Below the pieces are notes generated by a model. It was not told the DNA's origin, made no database searches, and was given only the letters and a program-made list of their open reading frames with translations. Positions 1 to 8,348 of a stretch of 31,589 nt of DNA are shown piece by piece (position 1 is the first letter of the stretch; every line of letters begins with the position of its first letter). The position numbers were made by a program, and so were the translations under genes. The DNA comes from an uncultured Lachnospiraceae bacterium (GTDB lineage Bacteria > Bacillota > Clostridia > Lachnospirales > Lachnospiraceae), in contig CAKSBC010000022.1 in assembly GCA_934438085.1 (NCBI GenBank), positions 1-31,589 of the forward strand. The letters run 5' to 3'.

Positions 1-40
1 TTCTTGAGAAAATATCTGTTTTATCCACAAAAGAAAAAGA

Positions 41-70
41 CGTGTGAAAAAATGAAAGTTTTTTCACACG
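41..70. terminator. Intergenic hairpin, likely bidirectional or minus-strand terminator
   Basis: A perfect 12-bp inverted repeat (41-52 with 59-70) encloses a 6-nt loop. On the minus strand the stem is followed by a T-rich tract (complement of 31-40), which fits a Rho-independent terminator for a gene reading leftwards. The plus-strand T run is short (four T). The gene it serves lies outside the window. Confidence 0.55.
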
Positions 71-140
71 CCCTTTTGCGTTCATAAAGATCAAATTTTA
101 TTGTTAATCAGAATATTACTCATGTTCATAAATATGTAAT

Positions 141-169
141 TTGACTTAGCTATTGAACGAACATATAAT
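141..169 (+). promoter_or_regulatory. Sigma-A-type promoter for the first cell-wall-binding protein gene
   Basis: TTGACT at 141-146 and a perfect TATAAT at 164-169 are separated by 17 nt, a near-consensus housekeeping promoter. Transcription would start near 176, giving a leader of about 70 nt before the ATG at 246. A 7-bp inverted repeat (154-160 with 187-193) spans the -10 element and could be an operator, but this is inference. Confidence 0.75.
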
Positions 170-245
170 GAAAAAAAGAACAGGATTCGTTCATTATTTC
201 AGAATAGTTAAAATCATTATTATACTTTAAATTCAGGAGCAGATT

Positions 246-1544
246 ATGAGTAAGATAAGGACATTGATTGTTACGGCTGCTGCAGTACTCGGAATGACCT
301 CCATGTCTTCTTATGCGTACTACACAAAGACTAAAAGCATACCGAGTGTCAGGATAACAATAAATACAGGAGAGCTTAGTCTCGGAGATGAGCTGTCTGA
401 TAATGCAGAGGCTTATGTGAGTATAGCTGACGGCAATCAATACTATGAATTAGACGATGCAGAATGGCTCGATGATATCACAGAGCTTAAGGTTGGTGAT
501 GCACCAAGAATGCGTGTTACGCTTTATGCCATTCCAAAGGAGACTGAATCAACTAATTACAGTACAGTATGGTTATTTAACGGTTCATATAATTCAAGCA
601 ATGTCAGCATTAAAAAAGGAGAGCTTTTATCCGCAGACAGGCGTGATTCGGGCTATTCACTTATGGTGACATTAAGAGTAGATCCTGTAAAGGGAACCTA
701 TGATACTCCTGTATCGGCCAACTGGTCATCAACTCTCGGTCTTGCAAAATGGGATGTAAACTATAACGATTCCGGTTATTATGATGTGTACTGCTATAGA
801 GGCTCTAAGGTGGTTAAGAGATTGCTGAACTATAAGGGCACAAGCTACAATTTCTTTCCATATATGACAGAAGTCGGCGAATACAGCTTCAAGGTAAGAG
901 CAGTTCCGGCACCGAACTCAGGCATCGGAAAAAGCTCGGAATGGGAAGAGTCCTCAGTTCTTAATATTCATAGGGGGCAGACCTCAGACGGATCAGGCCA
1001 GACTACAGCTGATGAAAACGGCGGTATTGGTTCATCTGTAACAGGCACAGTAGATTATATTAACGGACAAAATTTCGGTGGTCAGTATGGCTGGATCAAC
1101 CAGGGAAATGATACATATTTCCGTTATCCTGACGGTAAGATAGCAACAGGCTGGATGAAGCTTGACGGAATCTATTATCGCTTCGATAATACCGGAAGGT
1201 TAAAAAAGGGATGGTTCCAGAATCAGTACGGTCATTGGTTCTACCTGGATCCTAACACCGGAGCTATGAAGACCGGATGGTTTAACGATAACGGCAACTA
1301 CTATTATCTCTCAAAGGAAGGCGGAGATAAGGAAGGCTCAATGGCAAAAGGCCTTACCGTAATAGACGGGAAAACGTATTTCTTTAATGATTACGGCATG
1401 ATGTATACAGGATGGAGAAACATAGGCGGAGCTTATTACTATTTCTATCCAAAGGGAAGCACAGGCGGAGCATACGGCTATATGGCTGTAAATACAAAGG
1501 TTGGAGTATTTAACGTAGGTGCTGATGGGGCATGGAGACCCTGA
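246..1544 (+). CDS. Secreted cell-wall-binding (choline-binding-type) repeat protein
   Basis: The protein has 432 residues. Residues 1-24 form a signal peptide with a short basic start, a hydrophobic core and an alanine cleavage region ending in SSYAY. Residues 25 to about 250 are a unique region. Its later part (about 155-240) has the alternating beta pattern of a fibronectin-III-like fold. From about 275 to the end come Gly-Trp/aromatic repeats (GWMKLDGIYYRFD, GWFNDNGNYYYLS and others), the cell-wall/choline-binding repeat that in other bacteria binds choline residues on surface polymers. AGGAG at 235-239 lies 6 nt before the ATG. The gene has its own promoter and overlaps pgi by 13 nt. A second repeat protein at 7285 and a LicC/LicA-like fusion at 5294 suggest the ligand is made by this strain. 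The exact ligand and the role of the N-terminal part are unknown. Confidence 0.88.
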   Translation: MSKIRTLIVTAAAVLGMTSMSSYAYYTKTKSIPSVRITINTGELSLGDELSDNAEAYVSIADGNQYYELDDAEWLDDITELKVGDAPRMRVTLYAIPKETESTNYSTVWLFNGSYNSSNVSIKKGELLSADRRDSGYSLMVTLRVDPVKGTYDTPVSANWSSTLGLAKWDVNYNDSGYYDVYCYRGSKVVKRLLNYKGTSYNFFPYMTEVGEYSFKVRAVPAPNSGIGKSSEWEESSVLNIHRGQTSDGSGQTTADENGGIGSSVTGTVDYINGQNFGGQYGWINQGNDTYFRYPDGKIATGWMKLDGIYYRFDNTGRLKKGWFQNQYGHWFYLDPNTGAMKTGWFNDNGNYYYLSKEGGDKEGSMAKGLTVIDGKTYFFNDYGMMYTGWRNIGGAYYYFYPKGSTGGAYGYMAVNTKVGVFNVGADGAWRP

Positions 1545-2905
1545 ATAAGAAATTTATGACTGATATAGTTTTTGATTACAGAAAAGCAGAACCATTTTTC
1601 AATAATGATGAATTTGTAAGCGCATCACTTAAGGCATTTGATGCGCGCAGCGAACTTATAAATAAAACTGGAAAAGGGAGCGATTATACAGGCTGGATAG
1701 ACCTTCCTAAAGATTATGACAGAGAAGAGTTTGAAAGAATCAAAAAAGCTGCTGCAAAAATAAGATCCGACTCTGAGGTCCTTATAGTAATTGGTATAGG
1801 CGGAAGCTATCTGGGAGCAAGGGCGGCTATAGAATTTCTGACAGACAGCTTTTATAACATCAGAAATGCAGCTACGGGAACTGATGGATTACAGATATTC
1901 TTTGCCGGCAACTCCTTAAGCCCAAAGTACCTGAACGATCTTGTTAAGCTTACTGAAGATAAGGATTTTTCTGTAAATGTTATCTCTAAATCCGGAACCA
2001 CAACAGAGCCTGCTATAGCTTTCAGAATTTTCAGAGAACTTCTTATAAAAAAATACGGAGAAGCAGGTGCCGCTGAGAGGATCTATGCGACTACAGATAA
2101 ACAAAGGGGTGCATTAAAGAAGCTGGCAGATGAAAAGGGTTACGAAACCTTTGTTATTCCTGACGACATAGGAGGCAGATATTCAGTACTTACAGCAGTT
2201 GGCCACCTGCCGATTGCAGCGGCAGGATGTGATATAGATAGCCTTATGGAAGGCGCTTTTGCTATGAGAGAGCTTTGTCTTGGCAAAGATTTTGAACATA
2301 ATCCGGCAATGCAGTATGCGGCAGTAAGAAATATTCTCTATAACAAGGGCAAAAAGGTTGAGATCTGCTCTAACTTTGAGCCTTCGATGCACTATATAGG
2401 AGAATGGTGGAAACAGCTTTTCGGAGAATCAGAAGGTAAAGAACATAAAGGAATTTTCCCGGCAGCTGTAGACCTTAGTACCGATCTTCATTCTATGGGG
2501 CAGTATATCCAGGATGGAGAGAGAATGTTAATGGAGACCTTTATAGAGATTGAAAAGTCATCGGCAGAGGTGCTTTTGTCGTCAGAAGCTGAGGATACTG
2601 ACGGACTTAATTATCTGGCAGGCAAAGACATGACTTTTGTCAATTCAAGAGCGCTTAACGGAACCTTGTTAGCTCATGAAGAGGGCGGAGTTCCTTGCAT
2701 GAGGCTGACTGTAAAGGATCAGAGTGAGTATTCCTTAGGAGAGCTTTTCTACTTCTTTGAGTTTGCATGCGGTGTAAGCGGATACATGTTAGGAGTTAAT
2801 CCTTTTGATCAGCCCGGAGTAGAAAGCTACAAAAAGAACATGTTTGCACTTTTGGGAAAGCCGGGATATGAAGAGCTTTCCGAGAATTTAACCAAGCGTT
2901 TATAA
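1532..2905 (+). CDS. pgi: Glucose-6-phosphate isomerase
   Basis: Cytoplasmic glycolytic enzyme interconverting glucose 6-phosphate and fructose 6-phosphate. The 457-residue length fits the shorter Firmicute type. Visible family motifs are VIGIGGSYLGARAA (86-99, sugar-phosphate binding), ISKSGTTTEPA (151-161), DDIGGRYSVLTAVG (the PGI signature with its catalytic Arg) and EGKEHKGIFPA, followed by a DLHSMGQYIQDG stretch. The chosen ATG overlaps the end of the preceding gene by 13 nt, which suggests translational coupling. The upstream Shine-Dalgarno match is weak. An in-frame ATG at 1556 (MTDIVFDY) sits closer to where most family members begin and could be the real start. The stop is followed 35 nt later by the next gene, so cotranscription is likely. 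Confidence 0.96.
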   Translation: METLNKKFMTDIVFDYRKAEPFFNNDEFVSASLKAFDARSELINKTGKGSDYTGWIDLPKDYDREEFERIKKAAAKIRSDSEVLIVIGIGGSYLGARAAIEFLTDSFYNIRNAATGTDGLQIFFAGNSLSPKYLNDLVKLTEDKDFSVNVISKSGTTTEPAIAFRIFRELLIKKYGEAGAAERIYATTDKQRGALKKLADEKGYETFVIPDDIGGRYSVLTAVGHLPIAAAGCDIDSLMEGAFAMRELCLGKDFEHNPAMQYAAVRNILYNKGKKVEICSNFEPSMHYIGEWWKQLFGESEGKEHKGIFPAAVDLSTDLHSMGQYIQDGERMLMETFIEIEKSSAEVLLSSEAEDTDGLNYLAGKDMTFVNSRALNGTLLAHEEGGVPCMRLTVKDQSEYSLGELFYFFEFACGVSGYMLGVNPFDQPGVESYKKNMFALLGKPGYEELSENLTKRL

Positions 2906-2940
2906 ATTAAGTTTAACTCATTTATAAAAAGGAGGAAGGT

Positions 2941-4089
2941 ATGGCTGTACTGACATATAAGTGCCCCAACTGTGAAGGTCCGCTCAAGTGGGACGGAGGA
3001 AAAAAGAAATTTATATGTGAATACTGCGATTCTGCATTCAGTGAGGAGGAAATAAAAAAGCTTAATCCGGATTCAAAAGAAGCTCAGGAGGTGAGCAGAG
3101 AAGAGGCAGAATTCCTTGGGGTCAATGTACCTGAAGCTGCTGAACCTTCAGCATCAGGTGATGCTGAAAGCGGACAGGCCGAGGGAAAGACTCCGGCATC
3201 GATGAAAGCTGCATCGGCTGTAAAGATATACAGCTGCCCTTCCTGCGGAGCTCAGATTGCTGCAGATTCTACTGTTGCTGCAACAGAATGCTTTTACTGC
3301 GGAAGCCCTGTAGTACTTTCAGATAAGTTCCAGGGAAGCTTTGACCCTGATTATGTAATAGCCTTTGACATAGATAAAAAGAAGGCATCTGAAATATTCA
3401 AGGAATGGTTAAAGCAGCATAAATACGTACCTGAAGCTTTTTATAAGGATCGCATAGATGAGATAAAGGGCGTATACTTCCCGTACTGGGTATACAGCGG
3501 AAAGCTTGACAGCGTTGCAACCGGTGAAGGAAGAAATCTGAATGTTTACAGAATGGGTGATACTGAGTATACAGAGACATCTGTATATGAGATATATCAG
3601 CCGGGAAGCATTGAGATCAATGACATTTCATGTATAGCGCTTAAAAATGCCAATAAAGTTCTCTGTGAAAGCGTCATTCCTTTTAAGCTTGAAAAAAAGC
3701 AGGATTTTGAGCCTGTATATATGCAGGGGTATATGGCTGAAATACGCGATATAGATAAGTCTGAGATCGAGCCTCAGATTAATGCCGAAGCAGAAGAATA
3801 TGCTAAAAATCAGATAACCTCAAGCATTGAATCAGAATTTGACAGTGTAACCCTAGACAAAATAAATATTAATACAGTAACTGAGAAGTACAGCTACGTA
3901 ATGCTCCCTGTATGGACACTTACCTATAAGGGAAATGACGGCAAGATATACTATTTCTCAATAAACGGTCAGACAGGAAAGACCTGCGGAGAGCTGCCGG
4001 TAGATAACAGCAAGCTTAAAAAGCTCTTTATATCTATTGCTGCACCTCTGTTTGTGGTGCTTATGCTGTTTTTCTACTTTGTTCTGTGA
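2941..4089 (+). CDS. Double zinc-ribbon protein with C-terminal membrane segment
   Basis: A 382-residue protein with two CxxC...CxxC zinc ribbons. The first uses Cys8, Cys11, Cys26 and Cys29; the second uses Cys99, Cys102, Cys117 and Cys120. An Ala/Glu/Ser-rich linker (about 60-92) joins them. A mixed alpha/beta region follows (about 130-345). One hydrophobic stretch at the extreme C-terminus (about 362-382) would anchor it with the ribbons in the cytoplasm. Relatives are usually annotated only as TFIIB-type zinc-ribbon or hypothetical proteins, and no biochemical function is known to me. A strong GGAGGA (2931-2936) fixes the start. The next gene is a TPM-domain protein 89 nt downstream, and the two may act together at the membrane. 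A weak hairpin (4109-4127) sits between them without a T run. Confidence 0.8.
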   Translation: MAVLTYKCPNCEGPLKWDGGKKKFICEYCDSAFSEEEIKKLNPDSKEAQEVSREEAEFLGVNVPEAAEPSASGDAESGQAEGKTPASMKAASAVKIYSCPSCGAQIAADSTVAATECFYCGSPVVLSDKFQGSFDPDYVIAFDIDKKKASEIFKEWLKQHKYVPEAFYKDRIDEIKGVYFPYWVYSGKLDSVATGEGRNLNVYRMGDTEYTETSVYEIYQPGSIEINDISCIALKNANKVLCESVIPFKLEKKQDFEPVYMQGYMAEIRDIDKSEIEPQINAEAEEYAKNQITSSIESEFDSVTLDKININTVTEKYSYVMLPVWTLTYKGNDGKIYYFSINGQTGKTCGELPVDNSKLKKLFISIAAPLFVVLMLFFYFVL

Positions 4090-4178
4090 AGAATGTTTAC
4101 ATATGCTGCGGACAGGGGGTATGTCCGTAAGGTTAGCGAAAAAAGATATGTGTAATGGTTTTGATCGGAGGGTATATT

Positions 4179-5162
4179 ATGAGCCTGCTGAATAAAAAAA
4201 CTCTTCATGCCGCATGTATTGCCGGAGTATGCCTTACTATAAACGGTATAAACGCAGAGGCGGCTGACTATGAAAAAGCATCAGAGCTCGACATCAGCTA
4301 TGATGTTTCCGAATGCTATGATGATATTGCTGCACTGCATGACGAAGGAGTAAGAGTATTTGATACTGCCGGACTTCTGAGTGATGAGGAAAGAGAAGCA
4401 CTGGGAGCGGCGCTTGACACGGTGTCTGAGAATACCGGATTTGATATTGCCGTATTTACGGCAGAGGATATCAGCGGCTACGAAAGAACTCAGGACTATG
4501 CCGATGATATATATGACAATTCCGGCTTTGGATATGGGGCTGATAACAGCGGATGTATCCTGGTTATGGAGACATACGGGAACGGAAGCGCCTACATTTC
4601 TACTGCAGGAGATGCCATACGTTATATAACTGACAGAGGCGTTGACTATATATTTGATGAAATTGATAACGGCAGCGGAGTATGGACATACTTTGCTGAA
4701 GGCGATTATTATAAAGCCTGCACATTGTTCGCAGAAGGCGTAGATCTTTTATACAGTGAAGGCATCAGCGAAGACCAGGCAAATTATGATACAGAAACCG
4801 GAGAATTAGATCCTTATTACGAGCCTAAGCCAGAAAAGAAAAGTCTTGATCCATTAGAGATTTTAGCAGCAATTGCAATCAGCCTTATTGCCGGAATACT
4901 GCCGGTTAAATCTGTTAAGGCAAGTTATGCCATGAAAGGTGAAAAAGCCAGGGCAAACGGTATAAATCAGGCTTATATGGCTTCATCAGGCTATAAGCAT
5001 ACAAGCAGCTCAGGAAGCAGATTTGTCAATAAATTTGTTACGTCAAGGAAAATTGAGCGTCCTTCAAATGATTCCAATTCCGGACACGGCGGAGGAATTT
5101 CCTCAACGCATACAAGCTCAGGAGGTGTGACTCATGGCGGAGGCGGAAGAGGAGCCAGATAA
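4179..5162 (+). CDS. TPM-domain (YgcG-like) secreted or membrane protein
   Basis: A 327-residue protein. GGAGGG at 4167-4172 lies 6 nt before the ATG at 4179, so this start is preferred over an upstream in-frame ATG at 4155. An N-terminal signal sequence (about 1-28, ending NAEA) precedes a TPM domain (about 45-190). The domain shows VRVFDTAGLLSDEEREAL, then the beta strand of GFDIAVFTAED and the NSGCILVMET strand, as in the former DUF477 family. A hydrophobic segment near 224-242 (LEILAAIAISLIAGILP) probably crosses the membrane. The tail is rich in Ser, Gly and His and ends in GGGGRGAR, typical of YgcG-like proteins. TPM domains have been linked to phosphatase activity and photosystem repair in plants; the bacterial role is unclear. 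It pairs with the zinc-ribbon gene upstream. Confidence 0.85.
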   Translation: MSLLNKKTLHAACIAGVCLTINGINAEAADYEKASELDISYDVSECYDDIAALHDEGVRVFDTAGLLSDEEREALGAALDTVSENTGFDIAVFTAEDISGYERTQDYADDIYDNSGFGYGADNSGCILVMETYGNGSAYISTAGDAIRYITDRGVDYIFDEIDNGSGVWTYFAEGDYYKACTLFAEGVDLLYSEGISEDQANYDTETGELDPYYEPKPEKKSLDPLEILAAIAISLIAGILPVKSVKASYAMKGEKARANGINQAYMASSGYKHTSSSGSRFVNKFVTSRKIERPSNDSNSGHGGGISSTHTSSGGVTHGGGGRGAR

Positions 5163-5238
5163 AGACAATAATAAATTAACAGGACAGAAGTCAAGTCCAC
5201 TATAGTTATTTAGTATATAAATGCTGATGAATAGTACT

Positions 5239-5270
5239 CGGAGGTCCGCTAATTAAGGGCCTCTGATTTT
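5239..5270 (+). terminator. Probable Rho-independent terminator after the TPM gene
   Basis: A 9-bp stem with two G-U pairs (5239-5247 with 5257-5265) encloses a 9-nt loop and is followed by ATTTTAT. It lies 76 nt past the TPM-gene stop. Because it also sits 24 nt before the next ATG, it could alternatively act in the leader of that gene. Confidence 0.5.
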
Positions 5271-5293
5271 ATGAGAACGGAGAGTAAACACAG

Positions 5294-7168
5294 ATGAACA
5301 GGCAGGTAATACTGCTGAGAAGCATTCTTGAAAATATTACTATAACTCAGAGAGGTCTGGTTAAGACTACAGGCATTGCCTTGGGTTCAGTTAATACGCT
5401 TATAAAGAAATGCATGGCTGACAGTCTTATAGAGCATGGCTGCCGAGAAAAAGGGGAAACCTACCGAGTAACTGAAAAAGGCATCGAATTTATCAAGCCA
5501 TATATGGTTGACGGAGCTGTAATAATGGCTGCCGGTTTCGGATCAAGATTTGTACCGCTTACGTTTGAGACCCCAAAGGGACTGTTAGAGGTATTCGGCG
5601 AGCCTATGGTAGAAAGGCAGATAAAACAGCTAAATTCCGTAGGTATTACTGATATAGCCGTAATAGTCGGATATATGAAGGAAAAATTCGAATATCTTAC
5701 TGATAAATACGGCTGTACGCTTATATACAACAAGGATTATGAGTCAAAAAATAATATATCCAGTATATATGCCGCAAGGGATTTTATAAGAGGCAGAAAC
5801 ATTTACATATTAAGCTCTGACAATTGGATAAGAGACAATATATATCACAGCTATGAGGGCGGAGCCTGGTATTCGGGAGTTCATTTTGACGGCCCGACTT
5901 CGGAATGGGTCTTGGTTACTGATAAAAAGGGACGCATCACAGATACTTATCCCGGAGGAAGAGATTGTAACTGCATGATGGGACCTGCATATTTTTCACG
6001 AGATTTTTCAGACAGCTTTATGCCGGTTCTGGAACGCTATGCCAAGATGCCCGGAACGGACGATTATTATTGGGAAAATGTATTAATGGATATGCTTAAC
6101 GGCACAGCTAAGAAGAGGCTTAATGCATTTTTCGGACATATACCTGAACTTGAATTATGCTCTTCATTAAATATGAGCATTAATCTTCAACCTGATAATA
6201 ATGTTTACGAGTTTGAAAATCTTGAAGAGCTGAGATCGTTTGATAAGAAATATATTGATGATTCGGGCTCTGCGGCTATGCAGCTGGTAAGCCGTGTATT
6301 CAATGAACCTGAATCCAAAATCACCAATATTCGCAGACTTAAGGCAGGAATGACAAATAACTCGTGGCTGTTTTCCTTGGAAGGAAGCTCATATATCTGC
6401 CGTATACCGGGGCAGGGAACTGAGAAGCTTATAAACAGACATGAGGAAAAAGCAGTATATGATGCGGTTAAATATTTGGATATAACCGAAAGACTCATCT
6501 ATTATGATGAGAACAGCGGGTATAAGATATCAGAATATTATGAAAACTCACGTAATGCGGACCCGCATAGCGATACGGATATGGCGTGCTGTATGAAAAA
6601 GCTTAAAATGCTGCATGACTCAAATATATCTGTAGCGCACCGTTTTGACATTGCGGGTAAGATCAAATTTTATGAGGAGCTGTGCGGAGGAATTGATAAT
6701 ATTCCGTTCAGCGATTACGGTGTGATAAGTGATACTAAAGAAAGACTGCTTAACTGGCTTTCAGGCTTAAAGCATAAGGAGGTGCTGTCCCATATAGATC
6801 CGGTAGCGGATAATTTTATTTTTCTTGAAGGAGCTGATATTTCAGAAAATGAGCGTGATCAGTCAAAAATTAAGCTGATCGACTGGGAATATGCAGCTAT
6901 GAATGATCCGCTTATTGATATCGGAATGTGTGCTATATACTCATATATGGAAGAAGACAGCACAGAAAAGCTTATGAATGCATATTTCGGCAGAGAACCT
7001 GAGAAAGAGGAAAGACTGACTGTATATGCTTATATGGCTTTAGGCGGCTTGCTATGGTCACTCTGGGGAGTCTATAAGGAGCAGCTTGGAGTAAGCTTTT
7101 CTGACTATACTATAAAGATGTACAGGTACTTTAAAAAGTATTCGGCAAAGGTGCTGAAAGTTGTATGA
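5294..7168 (+). CDS. Fusion: winged-helix + LicC-like nucleotidyltransferase + LicA-like choline kinase
   Basis: A 624-residue protein in three parts. Residues 1-70 look like a winged helix-turn-helix (a QRGLVKTTGIALGSVN helix pair, then a TYRVTEKGIEFI wing). Residues about 72-300 are a sugar-phosphate-type nucleotidyltransferase with MAAGFGSRF (78-86) and the TPKGLLEVFGEP lysine motif (93-104), plus SSDNW for metal binding. Residues about 340-610 are a choline/aminoglycoside-kinase fold with the catalytic HIDPVADN (His500, Asp502, Asn507) and the metal-binding IDWEYA (Asp530, Glu532). LicA phosphorylates choline and LicC makes CDP-choline, so one polypeptide could perform both steps. The substrate could also be ethanolamine or another small alcohol. 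Two proteins with choline-binding-type repeats in the same window support choline. No LicD transferase or choline importer is present here. CGGAGAG (5278-5284) lies 9 nt before the ATG. Confidence 0.88.
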   Translation: MNRQVILLRSILENITITQRGLVKTTGIALGSVNTLIKKCMADSLIEHGCREKGETYRVTEKGIEFIKPYMVDGAVIMAAGFGSRFVPLTFETPKGLLEVFGEPMVERQIKQLNSVGITDIAVIVGYMKEKFEYLTDKYGCTLIYNKDYESKNNISSIYAARDFIRGRNIYILSSDNWIRDNIYHSYEGGAWYSGVHFDGPTSEWVLVTDKKGRITDTYPGGRDCNCMMGPAYFSRDFSDSFMPVLERYAKMPGTDDYYWENVLMDMLNGTAKKRLNAFFGHIPELELCSSLNMSINLQPDNNVYEFENLEELRSFDKKYIDDSGSAAMQLVSRVFNEPESKITNIRRLKAGMTNNSWLFSLEGSSYICRIPGQGTEKLINRHEEKAVYDAVKYLDITERLIYYDENSGYKISEYYENSRNADPHSDTDMACCMKKLKMLHDSNISVAHRFDIAGKIKFYEELCGGIDNIPFSDYGVISDTKERLLNWLSGLKHKEVLSHIDPVADNFIFLEGADISENERDQSKIKLIDWEYAAMNDPLIDIGMCAIYSYMEEDSTEKLMNAYFGREPEKEERLTVYAYMALGGLLWSLWGVYKEQLGVSFSDYTIKMYRYFKKYSAKVLKVV

Positions 7169-7284
7169 AATAGGCATTTTTATGGGCCTTGCGGGGACAT
7201 TTCGTAAGAAAAAATTATGTACTTCGTATAAGCGCATGTGTTAATATAGTATACAAATGGGAGCTTATCGTTTCGGAGGGAACC

Positions 7285-8331
7285 ATGATGAAAAAGAGAG
7301 CAACTCTCGGTATTTTACTGGGAATTACCGCAGCGAGCCTGTATTCCTTTGGTGCTTTTGCCGGATGGAAGCAGAGCAATAATAATTATTACTATGAAGA
7401 GAACGGCCAGATCATTGTCAATAACTGGCTCCGAATGAGCAATAACGGAGAGTATGTATATTATTACATGGGCAATGACGGATATATGCAGAGAGGCTGG
7501 ACCAAGATCAATGACGTCTGGTACTATTTCGGCGATGACGGAGCTATGAAAAAGGGCTGGGTCAAGACCGGCAATGATTGGTACTATCTGGATACGACAA
7601 ACGGACAGCTGCATACAGGCTGGCTTAAGATCGATAAAAACGGCAGCACTGTATATTACTACCTCAAAGCAAGCGGAGTTATGGCTACAGGCTGGCGTCA
7701 GATCAACAACAGCTGGTATTTCTTCCTTGATGACGGCAGCTGCGTTATAGGCAAATGGGCAAAGATCAATAATAACTGGTACTGCTTCGGCTCAGACGGT
7801 AAGATGGTGACCGGATGGCATCAGCAGAACGGTACTTATTATTATCTCAATGCCGACGGAACTATGTACAAGGGCTGGCGCAACGAAAACGGCACATATT
7901 ATTATCTTCAGTCGGATGGCCGTATGGCAGCAAATACGACACTTACGATCAATAATGTTTCCTATGCCTTCGGTTCAAACGGAGCATATGTTGCCGGCAG
8001 CAATTTAAACGGACAGGGAACTGCAGGTCCGTCCGGAAGTACAGGCATTACCGGAAATGTTACCACTTCAGGAAGCCCTGACGGAACTAATACATCCGTA
8101 AACGGAAACTCAGGACCTTCAATTTCAGGAACCGGAAGTGCTGTAGTAAACGGGCCTTCGGGAAGTACTGTAAATAATCAGGGCCCGACTGTTACAGGAA
8201 GAACCAGTACAACAACTACTATAGGCCCGACAGGCAGTATCCAACAGAATACTACAACATCGAGCTCAACAGCATATGATTCCTATGGCAACCTGCTTCC
8301 GGGTCAGACACAGGGACCTCCAAACAGCTAA
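7285..8331 (+). CDS. Secreted cell-wall-binding repeat protein with Gly/Ser/Thr/Pro-rich tail
   Basis: About 348 residues. CGGAGGG (7274-7280) precedes two adjacent ATGs (7285 and 7288), either of which may be used. A signal peptide (about 1-27, ending SFGAFAG) leads directly into about ten cell-wall/choline-binding repeats to about residue 255, with units such as GWTKINDVWYYFGDDGAMKK and GWHQQNGTYYYLNADGTMYK. No catalytic domain is visible. The last 80 or so residues are low-complexity, rich in Gly, Ser, Thr, Asn and Pro, with recurring GPSGS/GPTGS motifs. This could be a spacer, a glycosylated stretch or a polymer-contact region. It follows the LicC/LicA-like fusion and precedes lgt by only 17 nt, so it probably shares a transcript with lgt. 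It is probably a structural surface protein. Confidence 0.88.
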   Translation: MMKKRATLGILLGITAASLYSFGAFAGWKQSNNNYYYEENGQIIVNNWLRMSNNGEYVYYYMGNDGYMQRGWTKINDVWYYFGDDGAMKKGWVKTGNDWYYLDTTNGQLHTGWLKIDKNGSTVYYYLKASGVMATGWRQINNSWYFFLDDGSCVIGKWAKINNNWYCFGSDGKMVTGWHQQNGTYYYLNADGTMYKGWRNENGTYYYLQSDGRMAANTTLTINNVSYAFGSNGAYVAGSNLNGQGTAGPSGSTGITGNVTTSGSPDGTNTSVNGNSGPSISGTGSAVVNGPSGSTVNNQGPTVTGRTSTTTTIGPTGSIQQNTTTSSSTAYDSYGNLLPGQTQGPPNS

Positions 8332-8348
8332 TATATGGAGTTTTTAAA

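Noticed and set aside
4109..4127. Terminator between the zinc-ribbon and TPM genes
   Set aside because: A 6-bp stem with a 7-nt loop but no T run; too weak to call.
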